From NCBI GenBank assembly GCA_021780075.1, contig JAJXZL010000002.1, positions 124,001 to 188,000 of the forward strand: a DNA stretch of 64,000 nucleotides. Direction: 5' to 3'. The notes under the pieces were generated by a model. The model had not been told where the DNA came from, did not search any database, and saw nothing but the letters and a program-made list of their open reading frames with translations. Positions 1-8,860 of the stretch are shown here, piece by piece (position 1 is the stretch's first letter; each line of letters begins with the position of its first letter). A program made the translations under genes and the position numbers. Source of the DNA: Acidobacteriota bacterium (GTDB lineage Bacteria; Acidobacteriota; Terriglobia; Terriglobales; Acidobacteriaceae).

Positions 1-2033
1 TGGAATGGTCCGGCGCCATGGCTCCCGGAGCCGACATTTACTTTGTCTACACAGGTGACAGCACCAGCTCCAATGGCGTTTTTGACTCGATGACCTATGC
101 CATCGATCAGAAAATCGGAGACATCATCAGCGTGAGCTATGGTGCCTGCGAGCCTGCCCTGCAGGGCTTCTCACTGGAGTCGACATTCCAGCAGGCCGCG
201 TCCCAGGGACAAACTATCCTTGCCGCCTCAGGCGACCAGGGATCCACCTCGTGTAATGGACAGTCCAACCTGAGCACATCGGTGCAGACGTCGCTCGCCG
301 TCAACTACCCCGCCAGCAGCCCCTGGGTCACTGCCGTGGGCGGCACGGAGATTGATAACCCCAACACGGCCTATTACACCTCGAGCATCGCCTACAAACC
401 GGACTACTACACGGCAACCGGCACCTACTGGGCTGACAAGCAGAGCACCGACGTGATTACCTCCGCGCTGCAGTGGCTGCCTGAAGTGGCGTGGAATGAC
501 GACGCCAGCGCCTATGGCCTAAGTTCCACCGGCGGAGGCGTGAGCACTCTGTTCAAAAAACCCACATGGCAGGCGGGCGTTCCCGGCATTCCCACCGACA
601 CAATGCGCGATGTTCCGGATATCGCTCTCTACTCCTCGCCGAACTACGTTACCTATCTCTACTGCAGCAGCGATACGACCGCGTGGACTACAACATCGCC
701 GGCGCAGGCATCCAGTTGTACCGATGGCACGAGTTTTCGTGACACCGTCTCTGGCGGGAATTGGCTGACGCTGGCCGGCGGCACCAGCTTTGCCACGCCG
801 GTCTTTGCCGGGATGCTGGCGCTCATCAACCAGCAGAAGAACTACACAACCGGACAGGGACAGATTAACCCGACGCTCTATACGCTGGCCTCGAACAGCA
901 CCACGTATGCGGCGGCCTTCCACGACATCACGATCGGCAACAACAACTGCCTTGCCGGATCAACCTATTGCGGCTCCAGCACGGCAGGCTACTCCGCGGG
1001 CACGGGCTACGACCAGGTGACAGGGCTGGGATCCGTCATCCTGAGCGGTTTGTCAACGGCATGGCCAGCAAACACCGGTGCTTCCGCCGGCCTGATCGAC
1101 ACCACCACGGCCGTGACATCGTCGACGAACACGCCGACCACCAGTACTCCGGTCACCTTCACCATCAAAGTCGCCTCGACCAGCGGATCGACCGTTCCCA
1201 CAGGCACGGTGAACCTCTCCATTGATCAAACCGTCAGCGGCGGCGGCACAACATCGAGCGTGGTGCTGGACTCAACGGGCACCGCAACCTATCAGATGAC
1301 TTTCACCACCACCGGCGCGCACACGGTTACGGCAAACTATGCGGGCGACACAACCCACGCCGCCTCAACAGGCGCAATCTCGATTGGTGCAAGCATTGCC
1401 TCTGCGCCCTTCAGGGTGAGCGCCACTCCCGCAACGCTCACCGTCAAGCAGGGCTCCTCGGGCCAGGAGACGCTCACGATTACACCTTTGAATGGCTACA
1501 CGGGCACGGTGTATCTGAGCTTCACGACCTCCAACTCCAGCGCACTCACCAACCTGTGCTACAACTTCACAACCATCGCCCCCGATGGCTCAAGTGGCTC
1601 GGTAACGGTGAGCGGAGCAGCCCCCGCAAGCACTACCTTTACGCTGGACACCAACGCCATGGATTGCAGCAGCGGTGGCGGCGGTTACGGCGGCTACTAC
1701 GGCTACTACAGCGGCAAGAGCCACATGCTGCCCTTGCGCGTGATGCAGGGCACGGGTACCTCACGCAACAACGGACCGAATCCGGCTCCCGCAGGGCTGG
1801 CGTTTGCCGGGCTGCTGCTAGCAGGGTTCATGGCCCGCTATTCAAAGAAGCTGCGCGGCGTGGCTGGCGTCATCGCCCTGGTGGCGCTGAGCTTGACGAT
1901 CTCCGCCTGCGGTGGAGGCGGCGTGAGCGTCTCGAATCCACCCACGGGCACCTACACTGTGACCGTAACGGCCAAGGATTCGGTCACAACCTCCCAGAGC
2001 GCACAAACAAGCTTCGTCTTCGTCATCAATTAA
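1..2033 (+). CDS. S53 family (sedolisin/pro-kumamolisin) peptidase, 5' truncated by window
   Basis: Secreted acid-type serine-carboxyl peptidase. The reading frame is open from base 3 and begins inside the family motif EWSGAMAPGA, so the ATG at 18 is internal. The pro-domain, signal peptide and the catalytic Glu/Asp pair lie upstream of the window. Counting from the Met at 18, the oxyanion-hole Asp is in ASGDQG (about residue 73) and the nucleophile is the Ser of GGTSFATP (about residue 257), both intact. After the catalytic domain come a bacterial Ig-like domain (about 365-460), a second beta-rich domain (about 465-550), a Gly/Tyr-rich stretch, two adjacent hydrophobic segments (about 590-635) and a Ser/Thr-rich end. 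The Cys after the second hydrophobic segment sits in ISACGGGG, which resembles a lipobox but is internal. The family call is firm; substrate and surface anchoring are inferred. Confidence 0.92.
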   Translation, partial: EWSGAMAPGADIYFVYTGDSTSSNGVFDSMTYAIDQKIGDIISVSYGACEPALQGFSLESTFQQAASQGQTILAASGDQGSTSCNGQSNLSTSVQTSLAVNYPASSPWVTAVGGTEIDNPNTAYYTSSIAYKPDYYTATGTYWADKQSTDVITSALQWLPEVAWNDDASAYGLSSTGGGVSTLFKKPTWQAGVPGIPTDTMRDVPDIALYSSPNYVTYLYCSSDTTAWTTTSPAQASSCTDGTSFRDTVSGGNWLTLAGGTSFATPVFAGMLALINQQKNYTTGQGQINPTLYTLASNSTTYAAAFHDITIGNNNCLAGSTYCGSSTAGYSAGTGYDQVTGLGSVILSGLSTAWPANTGASAGLIDTTTAVTSSTNTPTTSTPVTFTIKVASTSGSTVPTGTVNLSIDQTVSGGGTTSSVVLDSTGTATYQMTFTTTGAHTVTANYAGDTTHAASTGAISIGASIASAPFRVSATPATLTVKQGSSGQETLTITPLNGYTGTVYLSFTTSNSSALTNLCYNFTTIAPDGSSGSVTVSGAAPASTTFTLDTNAMDCSSGGGGYGGYYGYYSGKSHMLPLRVMQGTGTSRNNGPNPAPAGLAFAGLLLAGFMARYSKKLRGVAGVIALVALSLTISACGGGGVSVSNPPTGTYTVTVTAKDSVTTSQSAQTSFVFVIN

Positions 2034-2049
2034 CCCAGGCAGCACGACA

Positions 2050-2086
2050 AAAGGGGCAGATACCAAACGGCATCTGCCCCTTTCTC
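2050..2086 (+). terminator. Rho-independent terminator after the S53 peptidase
   Basis: A perfect 12-bp inverted repeat has arms AAAGGGGCAGAT (2050-2061) and ATCTGCCCCTTT (2072-2083) around a 10-nt loop. It starts 17 bases after the peptidase stop codon and ends in a T-rich stretch. It separates the peptidase from the acyl-CoA dehydrogenase. Confidence 0.8.
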
Positions 2087-2149
2087 TTGCGCAACTCCGC
2101 GCGCGCACCACCGGCTTTGATACACTCCGAGGGCTGAAGGAGTACTCCG

Positions 2150-3313
2150 TTGAACGCTCTTGCTCATCGCCCGCTTACGCAACTGTCTGAAGAAGAGAAG
2201 CTGTTCTACTCCACCGTGCGGCAGTTTGCCGAGGAGACCATCGCACCGCTGGTGCGGACAATGGACGACGAGCAGCAGCTCGCTCCCGGCCTCGTGGAGA
2301 AGCTGTTTGCGCTGGGACTGATGGGCATTGAGGTCCCCGAGGAGTTGGGCGGAGCGGGCGGCACTTTTTTTGACGCCGTGCTGGCGATTGAAGCCATCTC
2401 CACCGTGGATCCGGCAGTGGCCGTGCTGGTCGACGTGCACAATACGTTGGTGATCAATGCCATGAGGCGGTGGGGCACGCCGGAGCAGCAGCGCGCGTGG
2501 CTGCCACGGCTGGCGGCGGACACACCTGGCGCATACGCGCTGAGCGAGGCAGGCTCCGGCTCGGACGCCTTTGCGCTGCAGACGCGCGCCGAAGCGACGG
2601 ACGACGGCTACAGGCTGAACGGGCGCAAGCTGTGGATCAGCAATGCACGCGAGGCGGGGCTGTTCATGGTCTTCGCCACGCTGGACCCGGCGGCGGGGTA
2701 TCGCGGAATCACGGCCTTTCTGGTGGAGAAGGGAACGCCGGGCTTCACCATCGGGCGCAAGGAAGACAAGATGGGCATCCGCGCCAGCAGCACCTGCGAG
2801 CTGATCTTTGAGGACTGTCGCCTGCCTGCCTCAAGCCTGATGGGCGAAGCAGGCAAGGGCTACAAGATTGCCATTGAAACGCTGAACGAAGGACGCATCG
2901 GCATCGGCGCGCAGATGCTGGGGCTGGCCGAAGGAGCATGGGGCCACGCGGCACGCTACGCGAAGCAACGACGCCAGTTCGGCAAGGCGATCGCGGAGTT
3001 TCAGGCGGTGCAGTTTGCACTGGCCGAGATGGCGACAGAAATTGAGGCGGCGCGGCTGATGGTCTACAACGCAGCACGCATGAAAGATGCCGGGCAGCCG
3101 TTCGTGCGCGAGGCGGCAATGGCCAAGCTGTTCACGTCGCAGGTCGCCGAGCGCGTGGCTTCGCAGTGCGTTGAGATTTTCGGCGGCAACGGCTTTGTCC
3201 GCGACTACCCGGCAGAGAAGTACTATCGCGACGCCAAGGTGGGCAAGATTTACGAGGGCACGTCGAACATGCAACTGGCTACGATTGGGAAGCTGGTGTT
3301 GAGCGGGCTCTAG
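2150..3313 (+). CDS. Acyl-CoA dehydrogenase
   Basis: FAD-dependent oxidation of acyl-CoA to trans-2-enoyl-CoA, passing electrons to electron-transfer flavoprotein; cytosolic. The 387-residue length matches the short/medium-chain family. Visible landmarks are the middle-domain signature YALSEAGSGSDA, the helix QFGKAIAEFQAVQFALAEMA, the cofactor-contacting FGGNGF, and the catalytic base Glu369 in KIYEGTSNMQ, positioned as in butyryl-CoA dehydrogenase. The start is TTG at 2150, chosen because AAGGAG (2137-2142) lies 7 nt upstream and the N-terminus then aligns with the family's usual first helix. The gene stands alone after a strong terminator. The family is certain; chain-length preference cannot be read from the sequence. 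Confidence 0.93.
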   Translation: MNALAHRPLTQLSEEEKLFYSTVRQFAEETIAPLVRTMDDEQQLAPGLVEKLFALGLMGIEVPEELGGAGGTFFDAVLAIEAISTVDPAVAVLVDVHNTLVINAMRRWGTPEQQRAWLPRLAADTPGAYALSEAGSGSDAFALQTRAEATDDGYRLNGRKLWISNAREAGLFMVFATLDPAAGYRGITAFLVEKGTPGFTIGRKEDKMGIRASSTCELIFEDCRLPASSLMGEAGKGYKIAIETLNEGRIGIGAQMLGLAEGAWGHAARYAKQRRQFGKAIAEFQAVQFALAEMATEIEAARLMVYNAARMKDAGQPFVREAAMAKLFTSQVAERVASQCVEIFGGNGFVRDYPAEKYYRDAKVGKIYEGTSNMQLATIGKLVLSGL

Positions 3314-3446
3314 GAGATGTCCCCTGGGGCGCGGAACGCGAATATCTGGGCCATTTCGGGCCAGTCTCGAGACCCTGGGTGCCAATTACAAACGCATCGC
3401 GGGATGAGTCAAGTCAGAGTATTAGATTCCCTGGAGGGAGGCTAGT

Positions 3447-4037
3447 ATGCTCAGTCGAAGGTTTGCCTTGTTTTCCCTGCTACTCTCTTGTACCGTCGCT
3501 TTTTCTCAGGCCCCAGCTTTCAGAGATTCCTTGCCGCAGCATGGAGATGCCTACGCTGGCTACTGGTTTGTCTCAAGCGACGCGGGTTTTTCGGGCGCTA
3601 GCAGTGGCTCGAACAACGGACTGAACGCTGGGGTGGATATCATGGCTTTCAAATGGGTATCCTTCGCCGGCGAATTTGACATGGGCTTTGGCAAGGTGAC
3701 CAATGCGACCAGCAAGACCTTTACGGGTTTGTTTGGACCGCGCGTCTTTCTGCCAATTCCGGGTGCGCCGAAGCTCACTCCGTTTGCGGAGGTCCTGTTT
3801 GGCGGAACGCACGTCAGCATTGGCAACTCTCCAGACTCGCGCGTTTCGACTTCGTCCGTGACGGCATTGATCGGCGGGGGCGCCGATTACCGCATCCTGA
3901 GGCGCCTTTTGTGGCGCGGCCAGTTTGGCTATCTCTATAACCAGAACATCACCCTCATCAACAGTGAAGTGCAGAATGTTCCCAATCCTCCGGTTTTGCA
4001 CCTGCAATTCTCCACCGGACCAGTGTTTCGGTTCTAG
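3447..4037 (+). CDS. Outer-membrane beta-barrel protein (OmpA-like barrel fold)
   Basis: A 196-residue exported protein with a signal peptide (MLSRRFALFSLLLSCTVAFS) and alternating hydrophobic/aromatic strands throughout. It ends in GPVFRF; a C-terminal Phe is the usual signal for outer-membrane barrel insertion. The repeated pattern of short turns (SGSNNG, PIPGAPK, GNSPDSR) suits an eight-stranded barrel. A strong ribosome binding site, GGAGGGAG (3433-3440), lies 6 nt before the ATG. It converges with rel downstream. No catalytic motif is seen, so the function is unknown. Confidence 0.75.
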   Translation: MLSRRFALFSLLLSCTVAFSQAPAFRDSLPQHGDAYAGYWFVSSDAGFSGASSGSNNGLNAGVDIMAFKWVSFAGEFDMGFGKVTNATSKTFTGLFGPRVFLPIPGAPKLTPFAEVLFGGTHVSIGNSPDSRVSTSSVTALIGGGADYRILRRLLWRGQFGYLYNQNITLINSEVQNVPNPPVLHLQFSTGPVFRF

Positions 4038-4103
4038 GAACTTGTTGAAATAGGTACTCCGTCTGCGGCGTTGCACGGGGTCTAAGGTCTTATAGGTATG
4101 CCG

Positions 4104-4135
4104 GGTGCCCCATGTCTCGCATTTGAGACATGGGA
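4104..4135. repeat. GGTGCCCCA-led hairpin element, copy 1
   Basis: GGTGCCCCA (4104-4112) leads into a perfect 10-bp inverted repeat, CCCATGTCTC (4109-4118) and GAGACATGGG (4125-4134), around a 6-nt loop. It lies between the convergent barrel-protein and rel genes and may serve as a two-way terminator. A near copy with compensating base changes is at 48225-48256. Confidence 0.75.
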
Positions 4136-4142
4136 AAGCGCT

Positions 4143-6443
4143 TCAGATTTTCTGCGTGCGCTGCACGTCGCGGACGCCGCTGACGCGGCGCAGTCCGAGG
4201 ACCATGCGGTTGAGGTGGCGCAGGTCTTCCGCCTCGACAATGAACTCGATGATGGCTTCGCCGTTCTCATCGCGGCGAATATCGACGCCGCGGATGTTGG
4301 TGTCGTCGTCGGAGATGACGGCGGTGAGTTCCTTCAACATGCCGGTGCGGTCGTCGCAGAAGACGGTGATTTTGACGGGGTATCGCTGGACGCGGCCGGC
4401 TGATTCCTCTCCCACGCGAGACCACTCGACGGCAATGCGGCGGTCGCTCTCATAGAGCAGGTTCTGCACATTGGGACAACTGCGCGCATGCACGGCCACC
4501 CCCTTGCCTCGGGTGACGTAGCCGACGATCTCTTCGCCGCGGATAGGATTGCAGCAGCGCGCGCGATAGACCAGCAGGTCGTTCTGGCCCTCGACCTCGA
4601 GCGAGTCAGAGCCGGTGAGATGCAGCTTGCGCACCGCATCGCTCATTGGAGCTTCGCCGGGTTTAAGCTCCGCGCCGGGCTCGGCCTCGGCGGGAGCGGC
4701 GTAGCCGGGCGCGAGCTTGTTGAGGACCTGATGGGCAGAGTGCTTGCCCTGGCCCAGCGTGGCCAGCAGGTCGGCGGCCGTGGCCACTCCGTATTCATTG
4801 GCGATGCGGCCCAGATCCTGGTCGTCAATCTGGCTCATGGGCACCTTGAACTTGCGCGCCTCGCGCTCCAGCAGCTTGCGGCCGATTTCGACGGCGCGGC
4901 GGCGCTGGTCCTCGTTGAGCCAGTGCTTGATCTTGTTGCGGGCGCGGGGGCTCTTGACGAAGGTGAGCCAGTCGCGGCTCGGCTTGTGATCCTTCTGCGT
5001 GACGATTTCAACAATGTCACCCGTGCGCAGCTTGGTGCGCAGCGGAACCATGCGCCCGTTGACCTTGGCGCCCACGCAGGTGTGCCCCACCTCGGTATGG
5101 ATGGTGTAGGCGAAATCGATAGGCGTGCCGTCTGCCGGAACCACAACCACCTTTCCCTTCGGCGTGAAGGTGTAGACCTCGTCAGGGTAGAGATCCATCT
5201 TCAGGCTGCTCAGGAATTCGTTGGGGTCGGTCATCTCCTTTTGCCACTCGACCAGCTGGCGAATCCAATTAAGGCGCTCCTCGTCGCGGGCAGTGACAGC
5301 GCCATCGCCGGCCTTGTATTTCCAGTGGGCGGCGATGCCCTCCTCGGCGATGCGGTGCATTTCCTCGGTGCGAATCTGCACCTCAAACTGGTGGCCGCCC
5401 TCGCCAATCACCGTGGTGTGCAGGGACTGGTAGCGGTTGGCGCGGGGCATCGCGATAAAGTCCTTGATCCGGCCCGGCACCGGCCGCCATAACGTGTGGA
5501 TGAGACCGAAGACGGCATAACAGGAGGCCACATCCTGGGTGATGACGCGGACAGCGAGCAGATCGTAGACCTGGTCGAAGGTGACCTTCGTGCGCTGTAA
5601 CTTCTGGAAGATGGAGTAGAGGCGCTTGATGCGCCACTCGACGCGGGCCTCGATGTGGTTTTCGCGCAACTGCTCGACAAGCGTGTCTTCGACGCCGTGC
5701 AGGAACTGCTCGCCCTCAATGCGCCGTGCCTCGACTGCCGCCGCCACCTGCTCATAACTCACAGAGTCGGTGTAACGGAAGGCCAGGTCTTCCAGCTCGC
5801 CGCGCACCTTGCCCATCCCCAGCCGATGCGCCAGCGGGGCATAGATGTCCAGCGTCTCGCGGGCGATGGCCTCCTGCCGCTCAGGCTTCAGGTGCTCCAG
5901 GGTGCGCATGTTGTGCAGCCGGTCAGCCAGCTTGATGAGGACCACGCGCACGTCCGTGACCATGGCCAGCAGCATCTTGCGCACGTTCTCGGCCTGGCGG
6001 TCTTCGCGATTGGCAAACTGTATTTTGTCAATCTTGGTGACGCCTTCGACGATGTGCGCCACCTGCGCGCCAAAGCCGGCCTCGATCTCCTCACCCGTGG
6101 CAGGCGTGTCTTCAACGGCATCGTGCAGCAGGGCGGCGGCAATGGCGGTCGCGTCCAGCTTCATCTCCGCCAGCACCTCGGCAACCTCAAGCGGGTGAAT
6201 GATGTAGGGCTCGCCGGAAGCCCGCATCTGCCCCTGATGGTGCTGCACACAGAAATGCCAGGCCTTGCGAATAAGACTCACATCTTCATTGGGGCGGTTG
6301 GCCTGAACGTGGTGCAGCAGCGCTTCAAATCGCTGGTCGATGGTCTGCTGATCCGGGATGCGCACCGCGCTCACAGCCTGCCCCGAAGACACCGGGGTGG
6401 CGCTGGAGTTATCCGCGGGGACCGTCTGCCGGACTGTCGCCAT
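4143..6443 (-). CDS. rel: Bifunctional (p)ppGpp synthetase/hydrolase (Rel/SpoT family)
   Basis: Makes and degrades the stringent-response alarmone (p)ppGpp. The 766 residues carry the full Rel layout: an HD hydrolase domain with intact LLHDAVEDT (about residues 100-115); a synthetase domain with GRIKDFIAMPRANRYQSLHT, whose RxKD motif is typical of bifunctional enzymes rather than ExDD RelA; a TGS domain (DEVYTFTPKGKVVVVPADGT); a zinc-finger/helical region containing RARCCNPI; and a C-terminal ACT domain. Both catalytic centres look complete, so this is probably the main or only Rel of the organism. No strong Shine-Dalgarno precedes the ATG at 6443. The gene is monocistronic and converges with the barrel-protein gene. 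Confidence 0.96.
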   Translation of the reverse strand: MATVRQTVPADNSSATPVSSGQAVSAVRIPDQQTIDQRFEALLHHVQANRPNEDVSLIRKAWHFCVQHHQGQMRASGEPYIIHPLEVAEVLAEMKLDATAIAAALLHDAVEDTPATGEEIEAGFGAQVAHIVEGVTKIDKIQFANREDRQAENVRKMLLAMVTDVRVVLIKLADRLHNMRTLEHLKPERQEAIARETLDIYAPLAHRLGMGKVRGELEDLAFRYTDSVSYEQVAAAVEARRIEGEQFLHGVEDTLVEQLRENHIEARVEWRIKRLYSIFQKLQRTKVTFDQVYDLLAVRVITQDVASCYAVFGLIHTLWRPVPGRIKDFIAMPRANRYQSLHTTVIGEGGHQFEVQIRTEEMHRIAEEGIAAHWKYKAGDGAVTARDEERLNWIRQLVEWQKEMTDPNEFLSSLKMDLYPDEVYTFTPKGKVVVVPADGTPIDFAYTIHTEVGHTCVGAKVNGRMVPLRTKLRTGDIVEIVTQKDHKPSRDWLTFVKSPRARNKIKHWLNEDQRRRAVEIGRKLLEREARKFKVPMSQIDDQDLGRIANEYGVATAADLLATLGQGKHSAHQVLNKLAPGYAAPAEAEPGAELKPGEAPMSDAVRKLHLTGSDSLEVEGQNDLLVYRARCCNPIRGEEIVGYVTRGKGVAVHARSCPNVQNLLYESDRRIAVEWSRVGEESAGRVQRYPVKITVFCDDRTGMLKELTAVISDDDTNIRGVDIRRDENGEAIIEFIVEAEDLRHLNRMVLGLRRVSGVRDVQRTQKI

Positions 6444-6967
6444 GCTTCATTATAGGCATGTACTCATTGAAACGCATGAAGCTTAAGACGGCCCCGCGCT
6501 TGTGGCAATCACTCATCTGGCCGGAAACAGAGTAGATGTGCGCTTCGGAAGAGTCATCCATGTCGTTGATTCTATGTATAGTTCTGGGGGGAAAAGACCC
6601 CTTTGCCGTCGGGACAGGCTTGCCAGCGATCAACGCGCCGAGTCGAGGCTATCAGCCATTTGACAGAGCCGGGACCGGATTCCACCGCGGAGCCAGCCTT
6701 GCGACTTGCCTCGCACATGAGTGACAGCGCGGGAAATAACATTGCCAACTTTCCGGCACGAAGATAAGTTACGCCCCTCCTCCGACTTACTTGATTTCAA
6801 TCCCCTCTATAAGAACTAGTTATCGATAATCCATTCGATGCTATCTTCCGCGGGCATCATTGGTCAGTGCCGTAAAGCTCTGTTGCCTGTGCCCACCATC
6901 ACAGCCGGACCACCACCGGAGCAGCGTAAAGTCCCTTGCGGAGTAGAGGTCCAGAACGGAGGAGCTT
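6444..6967. other. Divergent intergenic region between rel and the cytochrome c gene
   Basis: A 524-base spacer between two divergent genes. No reading frame in it has a ribosome binding site or recognisable family. It includes an AT-rich patch (about 6783-6835) that could hold promoter elements, but I cannot assign -35/-10 boxes at normal spacing. The cytochrome ribosome binding site GGAGGAG is at 6958-6964. Confidence 0.5.
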
Positions 6968-7396
6968 ATGTTGCAACGCCTCTTACTTACAGCTTTCGCC
7001 GCGGCTTGTGTCGCCGGCATGGGATATGCGGCTCAAACGGGATCTAAAATTGTCATTCCGGTGAATAAGGTATCGGCTACAAGCGGTCAAGAAATGTTCA
7101 AGAGCTATTGTGCGCCTTGTCACGGGACGGATGGCAAGGGCAATGGTCCTGCGGCGACTGCGCTGAAACCCGCGCCGACCGACCTGACTCAGCTGACAAA
7201 GCAGAACCACGGAAAGTTCCCAGACAGCCATATCGTGGCAGTGCTTGAGTTCGGCAGCAATGTCCCAGCGCACGGATCGGCCACAATGCCTGTGTGGGGT
7301 CCGATTCTTGGTAAGATGGACCAGGCTAACTCTCAGCAGAAGCAGCTCAGAATCAGCAATCTGAGCCGCTACCTGGAGAGTATCCAGGCAAAGTAA
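6968..7396 (+). CDS. Monohaem cytochrome c, class I
   Basis: Small periplasmic electron carrier. The 142 residues start with a signal peptide (to about residue 22, ending GYAAQ). The haem c site is C48-A-P-C51-H52 in YCAPCHGTDGKG, and the likely distal ligand is Met107 in ATMPVWG. Length and motif order fit class I cytochrome c (cytochrome_CBB3 / c6-like). The start is backed by GGAGGAG 3-9 nt upstream. The rRNA methyltransferase gene begins 15 bases after the stop and may be co-transcribed, without any obvious functional link. The electron partner is unknown. Confidence 0.88.
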   Translation: MLQRLLLTAFAAACVAGMGYAAQTGSKIVIPVNKVSATSGQEMFKSYCAPCHGTDGKGNGPAATALKPAPTDLTQLTKQNHGKFPDSHIVAVLEFGSNVPAHGSATMPVWGPILGKMDQANSQQKQLRISNLSRYLESIQAK

Positions 7397-7411
7397 GGAG
7401 CAGCGGCCTGT

Positions 7412-8848
7412 ATGCTCTCTGCCTGGGGCTCAAGGAACCCGAGGGAGCTGATGAACAAGCCGCGCAAGCCACACTCTGACCCAAACCGAAACGTGCCCGA
7501 AGGCTCCAGTCCAGCGGTGCCTTCTGGCCGGAATCGCCAGAAGCTCTCCGCAGCCCGGGACACTGGAGCCCGCGACTCCGCACGAAGTCCCTATTCCGCA
7601 GCCAAGCCGCCGGCAACGTCCCATGCAGGCCCCGGGGCCCGCGTGAACCGCCGCGCCGCAGACAGGCTGCGCGCAGGGCATCTGTGGGTGTACGCCTCCG
7701 ATATCGAGTCGATTGAGACCGGCGAAGGCCAGTGCCCCGCACTGCTGCCGGTAGCCGACTCGCGCGGATTATTGCTGGGGACAGCACTCTACAGTCCTTC
7801 GTCCCAGATTGCGCTGCGGCTGGTGTCGCGCGAAGCCCTGGACGAGGCCGCGTGGCTCAAGCTGCTGGAAACCCGGCTGTGCGCGGCGATTGCGCGACGC
7901 AGGCCCCTGCTGGATGAGCAGACCGATGCCTGCCGCCTGTGCTTCAGCGAGGCCGACGAGTTGCCCGGACTGGTGGCGGACAAGTATGGCGACCTCATTG
8001 TTCTGCAGTTGCTGACCAAGGGCTTGGACACGGCTGCGGTACGCGAAGTCTGCACGCGGGTTCTGCGCGAGACGCTGCAACCCGCATCCATTCTGGAGAG
8101 GCCCGATCCGCGCATGCGCGAACTGGAGGGGCTGACGGCTCCGGGCACGGCGCCCTTGTGGGCCGCGCAGCCGGATGCGCCGCGAACCAGCACGCAGTTC
8201 CGGTTGAATGGCCTGCTGTTCCACTACGATGCCAACGCGGGGCAGAAAACCGGCGCCTTTCTTGACCAGCGCACCAACTACGCCGCTGTCCGGCAATGGG
8301 CCGAGCGGATGGGAACCAATGGCCGGGCGCTTGACGTTTGCTGCTACCAGGGCGGGTTTGCGCTGCATCTGGCCCAGATCTGCAGGCAGGTGACGGGGAT
8401 TGACACGTCGCGCGCCTCGCTGGAGGTGGCCGAGCGCAACCTCCAATCCAACCGCGCCCGGCTCAGCGCCGAGGTGGGTTGGGTGGAGGCTGACGCTTTT
8501 CAGATTCTGCGCGACTGGTCAGACGCCGGCGAGCAGTTTGACTCGATCATTCTGGACCCCCCGGCCTTTGCCAAGACCAGGCGCGCCGTCGAGGGCGCTC
8601 TGCGCGGCTACAAGGAGCTGAATCTGCGCGCCTTGCGTATGGTGCGGCCGGGCGGTCTGTTGATGAGCTTCTCCTGCAGCCACCATGTAGGCTGGGAGGA
8701 TTTGCAGGGCGCAGTGGCCTCCGCTGCCGCCGATGCGCACCGCCGCGTGCGCCTGTTGGAGCGCCGTGGCGCCACGCTGGACCACCCGGTGGTGTTAAGT
8801 CTGCCCGAGACCGAGTACCTGAAGTGCCTGGTGCTTGAGGTGGAGTAA
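7412..8848 (+). CDS. Class I SAM-dependent rRNA methyltransferase, RlmI family
   Basis: Predicted cytosine-C5 methyltransferase acting on 23S rRNA. Residues 1-70 form a low-complexity, basic extension absent from typical RlmI. A PUA-like RNA-binding domain follows (AADRLRAGHLWVYASDIES, about 77-150). The catalytic half holds the SAM-binding ALDVCCYQGGFALHLA and the family motif ILDPPAFAKTR, then a Cys-containing SFSCSHHV as in RlmI/YwbD proteins. AAGGAG (7395-7400) precedes the ATG at 7412 by 11 nt; the in-frame ATG at 7451 is an alternative that removes 13 residues. The family is confident; the exact rRNA position is inferred from E. coli RlmI. Confidence 0.87.
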   Translation: MLSAWGSRNPRELMNKPRKPHSDPNRNVPEGSSPAVPSGRNRQKLSAARDTGARDSARSPYSAAKPPATSHAGPGARVNRRAADRLRAGHLWVYASDIESIETGEGQCPALLPVADSRGLLLGTALYSPSSQIALRLVSREALDEAAWLKLLETRLCAAIARRRPLLDEQTDACRLCFSEADELPGLVADKYGDLIVLQLLTKGLDTAAVREVCTRVLRETLQPASILERPDPRMRELEGLTAPGTAPLWAAQPDAPRTSTQFRLNGLLFHYDANAGQKTGAFLDQRTNYAAVRQWAERMGTNGRALDVCCYQGGFALHLAQICRQVTGIDTSRASLEVAERNLQSNRARLSAEVGWVEADAFQILRDWSDAGEQFDSIILDPPAFAKTRRAVEGALRGYKELNLRALRMVRPGGLLMSFSCSHHVGWEDLQGAVASAAADAHRRVRLLERRGATLDHPVVLSLPETEYLKCLVLEVE

Positions 8849-8860
8849 TCCGCCTGGCGC

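Noticed and set aside
4488-5492. 334-residue plus-strand frame opposite rel
   Set aside because: Antisense shadow of the synthetase/TGS region of rel; no family signal.
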